From: CAIWHR01 sp963809965
GTDB lineage: Bacteria > Pseudomonadota > Gammaproteobacteria > Burkholderiales > Casimicrobiaceae
Assembly (NCBI GenBank): GCA_963809965.1
Contig: CAWELU010000028.1
Span: forward strand, 1 to 64,000
Reading direction: 5' to 3'
Length of the DNA: 64,000 bases
Shown piece by piece: positions 1 through 9,316 of this stretch. Every line of letters begins with the position of its first letter. Position 1 is the first letter of the stretch. The position numbers and the translations under genes were made by a program. The notes under the pieces were generated by a model. It was not told the origin of the DNA and ran no database searches. It worked only from the letters and a program-made list of their open reading frames with translations.

Positions 1-2
1 TG

Positions 3-668
3 GCGGCGCGCCACGGGCTCTGGCTCCACGTCGACGGAGCCTACGGCGCGCTGGCCGCCATGGTGGTGCCCGAGCGACTCGGCCCCCTGAGCCGGGCCGA
101 CTCCATCTCGCTCGACCCCCACAAGTGGCTCTACCAGCCTGTCGACTGCGGTTGCCTCCTCTTCAAGGATCGGGCCGCGGCTCGCCGGGCCTTCTCGCAC
201 ACCGGCGACTACACCCGATCCTTCACCGACGACCCCGTCGAGGGCTTCGCCTTCTTCGACGAGTCGCTCGAGCTGTCGCGCCGCTTCCGCGCGCTCCGGC
301 TCTGGACGTCGATCCAGTACCACGGGCTGGAGGCCTTCCGCGCCGCCATGCGCCGGGACCTGGACCACGCGCGGGCCCTGGCGGACCGCATCGTGCGCGA
401 GCCGGCGCTGGAGCTGCTGGCGACGGGCGAGCTGAGCGCGGTCTGCTTCCGCCACCGCTTCGACCAGGACCCGGATGGCCGCAACGCCGCGCTGCTCGGC
501 CTGGTCAACGGCCGGGGCCGCGTCTACCTCTCCAACGCCACCGTGAACGGCGCCTTCGCGCTGCGCGCCTGCTTCGTGAACCACCGGACCACCGCCGCGG
601 ACGTCGAGGTGGTGGTGGACGAGGTGCTGGCGGCCGCGCGGCTGGCGGAGGCAGCCCCGGGGCATTAG
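3..668 (+). CDS. PLP-dependent decarboxylase, C-terminal part
   Basis: This is the C-terminal 221 codons of a group II (aromatic-amino-acid/glutamate type) pyridoxal-5'-phosphate decarboxylase; the start lies outside the window. The visible part begins in the cofactor domain with HVDGAYG, followed about 25 residues later by the signature SLDPHKWLYQP, whose lysine (codon 123-125) should form the Schiff base with PLP. The C-terminal small domain then continues without a break to TAG at 666-668. The family decarboxylates L-amino acids (Tyr, Trp, DOPA, Glu or 2,4-diaminobutyrate); the substrate cannot be told from this half. The next gene begins 4 bases after the stop, so the two may be co-transcribed. 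No frame damage is visible, unlike its neighbour. Confidence 0.85.
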   Translation, partial: AARHGLWLHVDGAYGALAAMVVPERLGPLSRADSISLDPHKWLYQPVDCGCLLFKDRAAARRAFSHTGDYTRSFTDDPVEGFAFFDESLELSRRFRALRLWTSIQYHGLEAFRAAMRRDLDHARALADRIVREPALELLATGELSAVCFRHRFDQDPDGRNAALLGLVNGRGRVYLSNATVNGAFALRACFVNHRTTAADVEVVVDEVLAAARLAEAAPGH

Positions 669-672
669 CACC

Positions 673-2860
673 ATGGTCATGGAGAACCTCCACACCTGCA
701 TGCTGTGCGAGGCCGTCTGCGGGATCGTCGCGTCGAGCTCGAGGGAGGCCGGGTCACCGGGCGTCCGCGGCGACCGCGACGACCCCTTCAGCCGCGGCCA
801 CCTCTGCCCCAAGGCGGCGGCGATCCCCGACGTGATGGACGACCCCGATCGCATCCGCGAGCCGATGCGCCGGGTGGGGGATCGCTGGGAGCCGCGTCGT
901 CCTGGGACGAGGCGCTCGCCGAGGCGGCCGACGCGCCTCGCCGCCGTCCAGCGCGAGCCACGGCCGGAACGCGCGTGGGCCTCTACGCTGGGCAACCCCA
1001 CCGTGCACAGCTACGGCGCCATCGCTCGGCGTCCCGCTTCCTCTCCAGGGCGCTGGGCAGCCGCTCGCGCTTCTCGGCCACCTCGGTCGACCAGCTGCCG
1101 CAGATGCTCGCGGCGCTGCGAGATGTTCGGCCACCAGCTGCTGCTGCCCGGTGCCCGACGTCGACCGCACCGCACTTCTTCCTGGTGCTGGGCGCGAACC
1201 CGCTGGTCTCCAACGGCAGCCTGATGACCGCGCCCGGCATCGGCCAGCGGCTCGCGGCCCTGCGCGCGCGCGGCGGCAAGCTCGTGGTGGTCGACCCGCG
1301 CCGCACCGAGACCGCCGCCGTCGCCGACCAGCACCTCGCCATCCGGCCCGGGCGGCGACGCCGCGCTCCTGCTGGGCATGCTCCACGTGATCTTCGCCGA
1401 GGGGCTCGCGCGGCCCGGGCGGCTCGCCGAGTTCACCGACGGCCTCGAGCGGCTCGCGAGCATCGTCGAGCGCTTCCCGCCCGAGCGGGTCGCGGCGCGC
1501 ACCGGCCTGCCGCCCGAGGCCATCCGCGCGCTCGCCCGCGACTTCGCCGCCGCGCCCACGGCGGTGTGCTACGGCCGCGTCGGCATCTCCACCCAGGAGT
1601 TCGGCGGCCTCGCCTCCTGGCTCGTCGAACGCGCTCAACGTCGTCACCGGCAACCTCGACCGGCCGGGCGGCGCGATGTTCACCACGCCGGCCGCCGACG
1701 TGGTCGCGCTCAACGCGCGGCGCGGGTCGACCGGGCAGCTTCGGCCGGTGGCCGCAGCCGCGTGCGCGGGCTGCCCGAGTTCGGCGGGCGAGCTGCCGGC
1801 GGCCGCGCTGGCCGAGGAGATCGACACCCCGGGCGACGGCCAGATCCGCGGCGCTCGTCACCTTCGCCGGCAACCCGGTGCTCTCCGACGCCCAACGGGC
1901 GCCGGCTCGACCGCGCGCTCGCCGGCCTCGACTTCATGGTCTCCATCGACCTCTACCGGAACGAGACCACGCGCCACGCCCACCTCATCCTGCCGCCCAG
2001 CTTCGGCCTCGAGCGCGACCACTACGACCTGGTCTTCAACGCGCTCGCGGTGCGCAACGTCGCCCGCTACGCGAACGCGCGCGGTGCCGCCGCCCGCCCG
2101 GGCGTGCGCGACGACTGGCGAGGTGCTGCTCGGCCTCGCGCTGGCGCTGCGGCCCACGGCGGCGGCGCGAGGGCTCGGCGCACCTCGGGGCTCACCCTGC
2201 GCGGATGGCCCGCGCGCTCGGCCCGCGGCGCATCCTCGGCCTCCTGCGCCTGCGGCCCGCGCCGCACCTCTCGCTCGCGGCGCTGGAGCGCATCGCCGCA
2301 CGGGCGTCGACCTCGGTCCGCTCGAGCCGCGGCTGCCGGAGCGCCTCTTCACCCCCGGCCGGCGCATCCGGCTGGTGCCCCGAGCTGCTCGTCGCCGACC
2401 TCGCCCGGCTCGAGGCCGATCGGCTCGCGACGCCGGCGCGGGCGCGCCTGCTGCTCATCGGCCGGCGCACGCTGCGCAGCAACAACTCCTGGATGCACAA
2501 CAGCGCGCGGCTCGTGAAGGGGCCGGCGGCCTGCACGCTGCTCGTCCACCCCGACGACGCCACGGCGCGTGGCCTGGAGGATGGCGCGTGGTCCGCCTGC
2601 GCTCGCGCGTCGGCGAGGTCGAGGCCCGTCCTGACGGTCTCGGACGAGGTCGCCGCGGCGTGGTCTGTCTCCCGCACGGCTACGGCCACGACCGCGATGG
2701 GGCGCAGCTGTCGATCGCGGCCGCCCATGCCGGCGTGAGCGTGAATGACGTCAACGACGAGCAGCGCATCGACGCCCTCACCGGCACGGCGGCGTTCAGC
2801 GGCACGCCGGTGACCGTCGAGCCGGCACCGGCTTCCCGATCGGCACGCGGGTCCGCCTAG
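673..2860 (+). CDS. Molybdopterin-dependent oxidoreductase (frame-damaged)
   Basis: This is a bis-MGD molybdenum/tungsten oxidoreductase of the formate dehydrogenase/BisC superfamily, a redox enzyme of unknown substrate. The N-terminus has the 4Fe-4S ligands in CMLCEAVC and, about 45 residues later, GHLCPKA. The core holds LVLGANPLVSN, then LVVVDPRRTETA, EFGGLASW with a GNLDRPGGAM stretch, and VTFAGNPVLS. The C-terminal MGD-binding beta-barrel shows RSNNSWMHNS and a late CLPHGYGHDRDGAQ. At about 725 codons it matches full-length family members. There are more than ten frame changes between the ATG at 673 and TAG at 2858-2860; each piece stays collinear with the family, so I read this as one intact gene with sequence errors rather than a pseudogene. 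No electron-transfer subunit lies next to it. An ATG at 679 is an alternative start. Confidence 0.8.
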
Positions 2861-3201
2861 GGCCCGCGCTGGCCAGGCCGTCCGCCAGGCGTTCCATGAC
2901 CTCGGCTCGTCCGTAGCGACCCGCCACGAAGTGGACGCAACCGATCCCGATGAACGCCAGATGACCGACGGGCTCGAACGGCAAACGTCCGCCTCGGGCG
3001 CTCTCGCGTCCCTGGTCGGTCGGTCACGCATGATCATCCCCGTCGGGGTCGTCGGCCCAGGACCGCGCAGGCGTGCGGCGAGGATGACCTGACGCTATCC
3101 GGCGCGATCTGCACAGGGCGGCGGGATCCGGATGGCCGGGCCGGCACCGTCCCTCGCGTCACGCTCCTGGGAGCCGCACCACTTCTCCGAGGAGGCCGAC
3201 C
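2861..3201. other. Intergenic gap with a possible minus-strand remnant
   Basis: This is the 341-base space between the oxidoreductase and the cupin gene. On the minus strand a short frame entering from a TTG at 2984 reads VGHLAFIGIGCVHFVAGRY and then a helix-like VMERLADGLASAG before running into the oxidoreductase tail. Its third positions are GC-rich like real genes here, so it may be a remnant, but no start, RBS or family supports it. I recognise no hairpin or clear promoter. Confidence 0.25.
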
Positions 3202-3591
3202 ATGCACGTCGCAAAGGACAGTATCGAGGTGAAGCTGCAGATTCCGGGTGCCATCATCCGCCAGAGGACGGATCTGGGGGATGCCACCGGGCTGGGCAGG
3301 ATCAGCGGCGAGTTCTTCTCGCTGGCGGCCGGGGTGGATACCACCCCCTTGTTCCAGGGGTTGGATGGCAACCTCTGCCAGTGCCCGCACTGGGGTTACG
3401 TCCTGCGTGGTGAACTGACCACGACGGACGCCAGCGGCCAGAAGGAGACGGTCAAGTCGGCCGACCTCTTCTACTGGCCCGCTGGACACAACGTGATGGT
3501 CACCGCCGACGCGGAGATCATCATGTTCAGTCCGCAGCGGGAGCACACGCACGTGATCGATCACATGCGGGAGAAGCTGAAGGCCATGTGA
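3202..3591 (+). CDS. Small cupin-fold protein
   Basis: This is a 129-residue, single-domain cupin-like protein of unknown substrate. The ATG at 3202 follows a strong AGGAGG 9 bases upstream, which fixes the start. The middle carries the beta-barrel pattern: CPHWGYVLRGEL (cupin motif 1-like, one His and one Glu), then DLFYWPAGHNVMV (motif 2-like, PAGH) and an EHTHVIDHM tail rich in possible metal ligands. The frame is intact. Related small cupins sit near redox and stress genes, but nothing here fixes a role. It stands alone, with no gene close enough downstream to be an obvious operon partner. Confidence 0.75.
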   Translation: MHVAKDSIEVKLQIPGAIIRQRTDLGDATGLGRISGEFFSLAAGVDTTPLFQGLDGNLCQCPHWGYVLRGELTTTDASGQKETVKSADLFYWPAGHNVMVTADAEIIMFSPQREHTHVIDHMREKLKAM

Positions 3592-3816
3592 CCGGGCCGG
3601 CCATAGAAAGGGTGGCCCCTTCGCGACGCCTGGCCCGCTTGACGCGCGTCAGGTAGTCGCGGAGCCCACACCGGCGCGTCGCGCAATCCTGGGACTGCCG
3701 GCCAGCGCTGGAACCATCTAGCCTTTCGAGGTGAACGTCGACGAGCTGAAGCTCTGGCACACGCGGTCGAGCCGCTCTCGGCAACGACCGGGGAGTTCTA
3801 CAGCGGCGCGCAGGTC

Positions 3817-4005
3817 GTGGCGTACAACGATTCGGTCTCCCGCTTCCGGGAGCGCATCACCAGGGCGCTCAACATGTTGACGCTTGGCCAGGCCATCGAG
3901 CCCGAGCTGACGCGAGAGCTGTGGCTGATCGCCAAGGCGTTGCCCGGCGTGCGGGTCAGGGTCGAGGCGGCCAACCAGGTGGAGCAGCCGGGCTCGGGCG
4001 AGTAG
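3817..4005 (+). CDS. Small hypothetical protein
   Basis: This is a short frame of 62 residues from a GTG at 3817 to TAG at 4003-4005, reading ERITRALNMLTLGQAIEPEL and a basic C-terminal helix; it is mostly alpha-helical by eye. The same frame stays open upstream through AVEPLSATTGEFYSGAQVV. A GTG at 3731 lies one frame off after a GAGGT, so the real gene may start there with an intervening frame error, giving about 91 residues. I recognise no family. Codon use resembles the real genes around it. Confidence 0.4.
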   Translation: MAYNDSVSRFRERITRALNMLTLGQAIEPELTRELWLIAKALPGVRVRVEAANQVEQPGSGE

Positions 4006-4028
4006 GCATCGGCCCAGGCTGCGCCCGC

Positions 4029-5162
4029 TCAGGCCTTGGGGTCGGCCAGGAACCTGACCACGTCACCCCACAGCGCCTCGAAGCGCGCCCGGTCGAAGCC
4101 CGAGCCGGAGGCCACCCAGTCGAAGTGGGGCGGCACGTGGGTCGGGCCGTGGAAGTGGCCCAGCACGTCGTGGTGGTCGGCCCAGGCGGCGTGGAGCAGG
4201 CGGCCGTGCACCTGGCTCAGGGTGGGGACGATGCCGTCGTTGGCGGCCGGCGGCGGGACGCGCCCGTAGGCCCGGCGCAGCCCGCCGACGTGGTCCGCGG
4301 CCGAGGCGCGGCAACCACCCCTTCGGGCGTGCGCGAGCAGAAGCGGTAGAGCGCCACGAAGAGCGCGTGGGTGGCCTGCGCGTAGGGGCTCGAAGCCGCG
4401 CCCCAGAGCGACTTCAGGCCCGGCGGGCGCGCCTGGGTGACCACGCAGCCGTAGGGCAGCCCGGGCCGGTCCGCGGCCGAGGCGTTGAGGATCTCCATGC
4501 CGGACGGCGTCAGCTGGCCGACCAGCCCCTGGTCGCTGCGCACGTCGTCGAGGAAGTGCCTCCACGGCGCGCCGGCGCTCCCCGGAGAAGTCGGCCAGCA
4601 GCTGCTTGTAGATCTGGTCGAGCACGCCCGAGGGCGGCGACTTCCCGAGCGCGCAGCAGGCGGGCCAGCCGGAGCACCGCCGAGAGCGGGAGCCGGCCGG
4701 TGCGCAGCGCGTGGATGGTGGTGAGCGAGAGCAGCCGCAGCAGCTGCTGGCCGAGCAGGCCGGAGAAGGACTGGGCCAGCGGCGTGCCGCGGTGCGGGGT
4801 GGAGACGGTGACCACGCGCCCGGACGGCGCGCGCGCAGCGCTCGGGGTCGGCGCCGGTGGGCAGGGTCACCCCGGGCGTGCAGAGCAGGCGGGCGTCCAG
4901 GCCGCCGCTGGAGTGGCCGATCAGGCTCACCCGGCCGGGGGCCTGGTCGAGCAGCGCTGGAGATGGTCTCGCAGAGGAGCGCGGCGCGCCGGGTCAGCGA
5001 GGCGGTGGGCTCGGTGAGGACCACCTCCACCTCGCCCTCCAGGCCGAGCGGCGGCCCCAGCTCGAGGAGCAGGTCGCGGACGTGGCCGAAGTAGGTGAAG
5101 TCGCCCAGGTTGGCGAATCCGAAGAACCCCGGGACGAGGACGACGTGGTGCGCGCGGGCCAC
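4029..5162 (-). CDS. Lipase/PGAP1-like alpha/beta hydrolase (frame-damaged)
   Basis: This is an alpha/beta-hydrolase of the triacylglycerol lipase/PGAP1-like esterase type, about 375 residues. It starts at GTG 5162 with HHVVLVPGFFGFANLGDFTYF (the oxyanion-side strand HxVLVPGF) and has the nucleophile elbow GHSSGGLDARLL (Ser in GxSxG). Then come VVTVSTPHRGTPLA, typical of this lipase group, and NDGIVP-type acid and GHFHGPTH histidine regions near the end. No signal peptide is visible, so it may be cytoplasmic or exported by other means. Three or four frame changes break it, but all the motifs are present in order. It converges with the small gene at 3817. Confidence 0.75.
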   Translation of the reverse strand: MARAHHVVLVPGFFGFANLGDFTYFGHVRDLLLELGPPLGLEGEVEVVLTEPTASLTRRAALLCETISSAARPGPRPGEPDRPLQRRPGRPPALHARGDPAHRRRPRALRARRPGAWSPSPPRTAARRWPSPSPACSASSCCGCSRSPPSTRCAPAGSRSRRCSGWPACCALGKSPPSGVLDQIYKQLLADFSGERRRAVEALPRRRAQRPGAGRPADAVRHGDPQRLGRGPARAALRLRGHPGAPAGPEVALGRGFEPLRAGHPRALRGALPLLLAHARRGGCRASAADHVGGLRRAYGRVPPPAANDGIVPTLSQVHGRLLHAAWADHHDVLGHFHGPTHVPPHFDWVASGSGFDRARFEALWGDVVRFLADPKA

Positions 5163-5402
5163 GCCGAAAGCCTACCGCGGTCCGGCGCGGCCCTGGCCCG
5201 GACCCGAGGGGAGCGCCCCAACGGGCCAGCCCTCCTCCCGGGCCGAGGCCTGTCGGCCTTCTGCCACTTCCGTCAGACCGCCGATGGACCTCCCAGGTGA
5301 CTTGCCGGGGGATGGGCACTCGTGGTGAACTCGACTCGACGCCCGCTCCACCAGCCGGGGCCGGACCGGCTCGAGCCGCACCACACCAACCAGGGGGCCT
5401 TC

Positions 5403-5690
5403 ATGCGTGGGAGCAGCGTGGTGAGGAGCGCCCTGGCCCTCCTGCTCCTGTGGGGTGGGCTGGCCGCCGCGGAGGAGCCCAGGGCAGGCGAGCCGAAGCG
5501 AAAGGTGCCGCCGCCCGAGGCGGTGGCGGCCTGCAGCGGGAAGAGGATTGGAGCGGCCTGCCGCTTCATGCTCAAGGAGAGCCAGGTGACCGGCACCTGC
5601 CGTCCGGGCCCGGAAGGCGCGATGGCCTGCCGGCCGAACCGGGGGACCCGCCCCTCCCCCTCGGCTGCTCCACCGGCGCCCGCGAAGTAG
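5403..5690 (+). CDS. Small secreted Cys-containing protein
   Basis: This is a 95-residue exported protein. The ATG at 5403 gives a clean signal peptide (RGSSVVRSALALLLLWGGLAAA, cleavage near AAA-EE), which favours it over the upstream ATG at 5322. The mature part has the pattern PPEAVAACSGKRIGAACRF...TGTCRPG....ACRP, four cysteines likely forming two disulfides. This ACSGK..GAAC..(F/V).GTC....ACRP pattern recurs in small periplasmic or lipoproteins of many proteobacteria, with no assigned function known to me. The tail is Pro/Ala-rich. It converges with the thymidylate-kinase-like gene 11 bases downstream. Confidence 0.7.
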   Translation: MRGSSVVRSALALLLLWGGLAAAEEPRAGEPKRKVPPPEAVAACSGKRIGAACRFMLKESQVTGTCRPGPEGAMACRPNRGTRPSPSAAPPAPAK

Positions 5691-5700
5691 CGCGCCTCGC

Positions 5701-6330
5701 CTACTTCAAGCCGCGGACCGCGGCCATCGCCTCGGGGAAGATGGCGTCGGCGGTCTCGGCGGCGTGGAGCGCCTTCACGCTCGCGGCCGGCAAGCGCGCC
5801 AGCTCGGCGAGGTAGAGCGTCCGCTGCCTCTTCAGGTCGTCGACCGTGAAGTGCCCCTTCATCCGGTCGCCCAGCTCCTGCGCCGCGGCCTCTGGCGAGA
5901 GGTCGACGAAGACGGTCAGGTCGGCCGCGAGCGGGGGGGCGCCCGACATGCCGCGGGCCCGCGACTCCAGCACGTTGAGGTCCTCGCGGAACCAGTCGTG
6001 CCCCTTCAGCTCGGCGTAGACCACCGAGGAGAGCGTGTAGCTCTTGCAGAGCACGGTCTTCCCCGCGGCCAGCTTCTCGCGCGCCACCGCCGAGACCCGC
6101 GCCCGCGAGGCCAGCTCGAAGAAGAAGTCGGCGTCGAAGCGGCCGTAGCGCCAGCTGCCGTCGAGGCCGGAGGCCCCCATCAGCTGGGCCCGGCCGCTGT
6201 CGGGGCTGTCGAGCTCGTAGACCTCGACCCCCTCGGCGGCCAGCCCGGCGCGGACCTTGTCCACCAGCGCCACCACCAGCCGCCCGGCGCCGTAGATGCC
6301 CTCGAAGACGATGAACTTGCCTTGCTTCAT
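5701..6330 (-). CDS. Thymidylate-kinase-like P-loop protein, degenerate Walker A
   Basis: This is a 209-residue protein of the thymidylate kinase-like P-loop family, intact in one frame. True Tmk enzymes phosphorylate dTMP using a loop like FEGIDGSGKST. Here the equivalent is FEGIYGAGRLVVAL: the ATP-contacting Lys is Arg and the Ser/Thr is Leu. The DSPDSGRAQLMGASGLDGSW segment, the FFELASRARVS helix, the KTVLCKSYTLSSVVY strand and DLTVFVDLSPEAA all match the fold. The LID keeps few basic residues. It probably no longer works as an ordinary kinase, although the nucleotide pocket may bind ligand. It sits 39 bases after the biotin carboxylase gene on the same strand and is probably co-transcribed with the acyl-CoA carboxylase. 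Confidence 0.7.
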   Translation of the reverse strand: MKQGKFIVFEGIYGAGRLVVALVDKVRAGLAAEGVEVYELDSPDSGRAQLMGASGLDGSWRYGRFDADFFFELASRARVSAVAREKLAAGKTVLCKSYTLSSVVYAELKGHDWFREDLNVLESRARGMSGAPPLAADLTVFVDLSPEAAAQELGDRMKGHFTVDDLKRQRTLYLAELARLPAASVKALHAAETADAIFPEAMAAVRGLK

Positions 6331-6369
6331 CCGTGTGCCCCCAGCTCCGGTGGTTCGTCGCCGTCGAAT

Positions 6370-9268
6370 CTACTCCAGGATGGCCTTGAGCGCCTCGGCG
6401 GTGGTCGGCCCGCCGCTGCTTCTCCACGCTCGCGCGGATCGACCTCGACGTGCTTCTCGTCCGGGGTGATCTTGAAGAGCGGCTGCCCCTTCTGCACGAT
6501 CGAGCCCTCGCCGCCCTGGATGATGATCTTGTCCAGCGTGCCCGAGAAGGGCGCGCGGACGGTGTTGAACATCTTCATCACCTCGATGATGTAGAGCGGC
6601 TGCCCCTTGTCGAAGTGCATCCCCTCGCTCGACGAAGCGCGGGCGGCCCGGGCGCCTCCTGCCCGTAGTACATGCCGCCGCTCACCGCCACGATCTCGTC
6701 GGCCTTGGTCTGCGGCGGCGGGACCAGCACCTTCTTCATCCGGGCCTGCAGGTCGACGTCGTTGAGGTGGGCCGGGATGGTGACGTCGAGGTTCTCCTCG
6801 ACGCGGAAGCCGAAGAACTTCACCTTCTCGGCGATGGTGAAGAGCAGCCCGAGCAGCTCGTTGCCGGCCTCGAAGCCGAGGTGGGCGGCGCGGATCCGCT
6901 CCCAGGTGGCGGCGTCGTACCCGCCCTGCGGCGCCTCCTTGCCGAGCACCTCGTCGAGCTCCTTGAACTGCTCCTCGGAGAGGCCGAGCGCCTTGCGCAC
7001 CTGCGGCGTAGAAGCGGATGGCGCGCGTCAGCAGCGCGTGGTCGTGCTCCCAGATCACCTCGGCGGCCGGGGCCTTCGGATCCCACGCCATGTTCAGGTA
7101 CTCGTAGGTCTCCTGCAGGATGGCCAGCGGGTTGCGCCGCCAGGCCAGCTTCCCGCCCTCGATCGCGGTAGTCGTTCCGGTGGAGGCTGAGCCAGCCGGA
7201 GAGCAGGTGCGGGTCCTCCAGCAGCCGGTCCATCGGGCGCGTCAGCAGCGTCCCCTTGCGGTCGAGCACCTCGGACATCGCCTTGGCCATGGCCGGGTCG
7301 TCGGGGCTGGCCGCCGCCACCTGCTTGGCGTAGTGCTTCTTCATCTCCAGGAAGGCGAAGACCGTGTCGACCTTGTTGGCCTCCTCCTTGAGCTGGCCCA
7401 CCAGGGTCAGGTAGGGGACCACGAAGCGGGTGGTCGGCTTGGCCATCACGTTCTGGCCGATGAACCAGTTGACCAGGCCGTAGTGGAACTCGAGGTTGGT
7501 GGCCACGTCCTGGCCGCGCAGGCTGGTCGTGGCCAGCACCTTGGAGAGGTGCTGGTAGCTGGCCAGCCGGTCGTCGCCCTTGGTGAGCAGCAGGGCGATG
7601 TTGGAGTCGTAGGCGCCGGCCACCCGGTAGCGCATGAACATGCCGGTGTCCGGGTTGGGCAGGCTGATGCCCTGGTCGTCGCGGATCTCGCCCTCGATGG
7701 GCTTCGACCAGAAGCGGATCACGCCGCCGGCGTGCGGCGAGAGCGAGGCGTCGGTGGCGTTGAGGCGGGCCTCGGCGGAGGCGCCGAAGCGGGGGATGCG
7801 CACCGGCTTGGGGAGCCGCTGCTTGTGGCGCGCCAGCAGCGCCATGGCCTCGACCAGCGACTCGACGACGAAGAAGTCGTTGGGGTCGTCGGGGTTGGTG
7901 AACTTGAGGCTGTAGCAGAGCTCCGAGACCCGGTGCTCCACCTGGATGCGGGTGTTGACCTCCATGAAGTAGTAGCGGTCGCGGTCGACGATGCACTCGA
8001 AGGTGGAGGCCGAGTCGAGCCCCACCGCCTGGCCGAAGCGCGCCGCGTCGGCCTCCATCCGCTTGAGGATCTCGAGGTCGGTGACCAGCGACCTGGCCTC
8101 GGCGGCCTTGCCGGCCTTCTCGGCGCGGGCGATGGCCGCGGCCAGCCCCTCCTGCGTCACCGAGATCTCCAGCAGCTTCTGCTCGTGCATCTGCAGCGAG
8201 CAGTCGCGGCCGCCCAGCGTCACGCACCAGTCGCCGTTGCCGAGCAGCTGGATCTCGTTGTGGCGGGTCTGCTCGATGTTGAGCTCGATGAGGACGTTCT
8301 TGTTGTCGCCGACACCGGTGGCCTTGACCTCGTTGAGCACCTCGCGCACCAGGGCGGGCGCCTCGGCCGAGGCCGCGGCGATGTCCTTGTCGGTGGCCTT
8401 CTCCAGGGTCAGCAGCGAGCCGCCCAGGATGCGCTGGCCCTTGCCGCCGCCGCCGCCGATGGCCTTGAGGCGCACCCGGCTGCGCGGGTACTCCTTGAAC
8501 ATGGCGGCGACCTCCTTCTGCACCTGCACGCCCAGCTCGTCGATGGTGTAGAGGTCCTGGCCGCTGGCGTAGCAGGCGGCCAGGATCTGGTCGGCGAGGT
8601 CCTCGAGCGAGAGCTTCTCGTTGGCGATCACCTTGGGGTCGACGGCCAGCTTGCGGGCCTCGATGCAGCGCCAGCAGCTGCTTCCGGCTGGGGAACTTGG
8701 ACACCAGGGTCCGGGCGGTGACGTTGTTGATGCCCGGGGTGACGCTGACCTTCACCTCCAGCGCGGTCCGCTTGGCCTCGTCCTTCTTGCCGGCGCGGGC
8801 CTGGGTGGTCGAGTTGGGACCGATGAACTTGAGGCCGGCCTTCTCGAGGGTGGCCACGAACTCCTCGTCCTCGGCCATGAAGCCGTAGCCGGCGAAGACC
8901 GAGTCGTAGCCGTTGTCGTGCGCGATCTGCACGATCTGGTTCATCCGCTCGACGCGCTCCTCCTTGCTGGCGCCGGTGTAGTCGGGCACCCGGTGGACGC
9001 GGCTGGTGTCGTTGAACTGGCGCAGCTCGGGGGCCAGGGCGTTCGGGTAGACGATCGAGTCCTTCTCGGAGAGCAGGATCCCGTAGTGGGTGATCCCCAT
9101 CTCCTCGAAGACGTCCATGGCCTCCTTGCGGATGGGGCCACGGCAGACGATCAGCGGCTTCAGGTCGGTGCAGGCGAAGGAGCGGACCCACTCGGACTTC
9201 GACTCGCCGAGGCGGCGGTCGCGGTGGATGAGCGGGTTGTGGCGGTACAGGTCGGTCGGCTGGGCCAT
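6370..9268 (-). CDS. Acyl-CoA carboxylase biotin carboxylase/carrier subunit (frame-damaged)
   Basis: This is the biotin carboxylase plus biotin carrier (alpha) subunit of an acetyl-/propionyl-CoA-type carboxylase, which uses ATP and bicarbonate to carboxylate biotin. At about 960 residues it is much longer than the 450-residue AccC. It starts at ATG 9268. An N-terminal biotin carboxylase domain (VFAGYGFMAEDEEFV, FIGPNS) is followed by the ATP-grasp core with the Gly-rich loop AIGGGGGKGQRI and the catalytic stretch EVNTRIQVEHRVSE. A long helical middle region precedes a C-terminal carrier domain with EVMKMFN; the lysine at codon 6573-6575 should be biotinylated. The end is frame-shifted but resolves to GPTTAEALKAILE and a TAG at 6370-6372. 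It lies 47 bases after the carboxyltransferase gene. birA, needed to load biotin, lies at 19.7 kb. Confidence 0.88.
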
Positions 9269-9316
9269 CGGTCTCTCTCTCGACGAGTGGCGGGCGGTGT
9301 GCGATCGGGCCGTGGC

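Noticed and set aside
673..2860. Molybdopterin oxidoreductase as a pseudogene
   Set aside because: Frame changes are as frequent in essential genes such as valS and coaX, and every domain is present and collinear; sequence error is simpler.
7120..8721. Long plus-strand frame antisense to the biotin carboxylase
   Set aside because: Val/Gly/Leu/His/Arg-rich composition typical of an antisense shadow; no domain.
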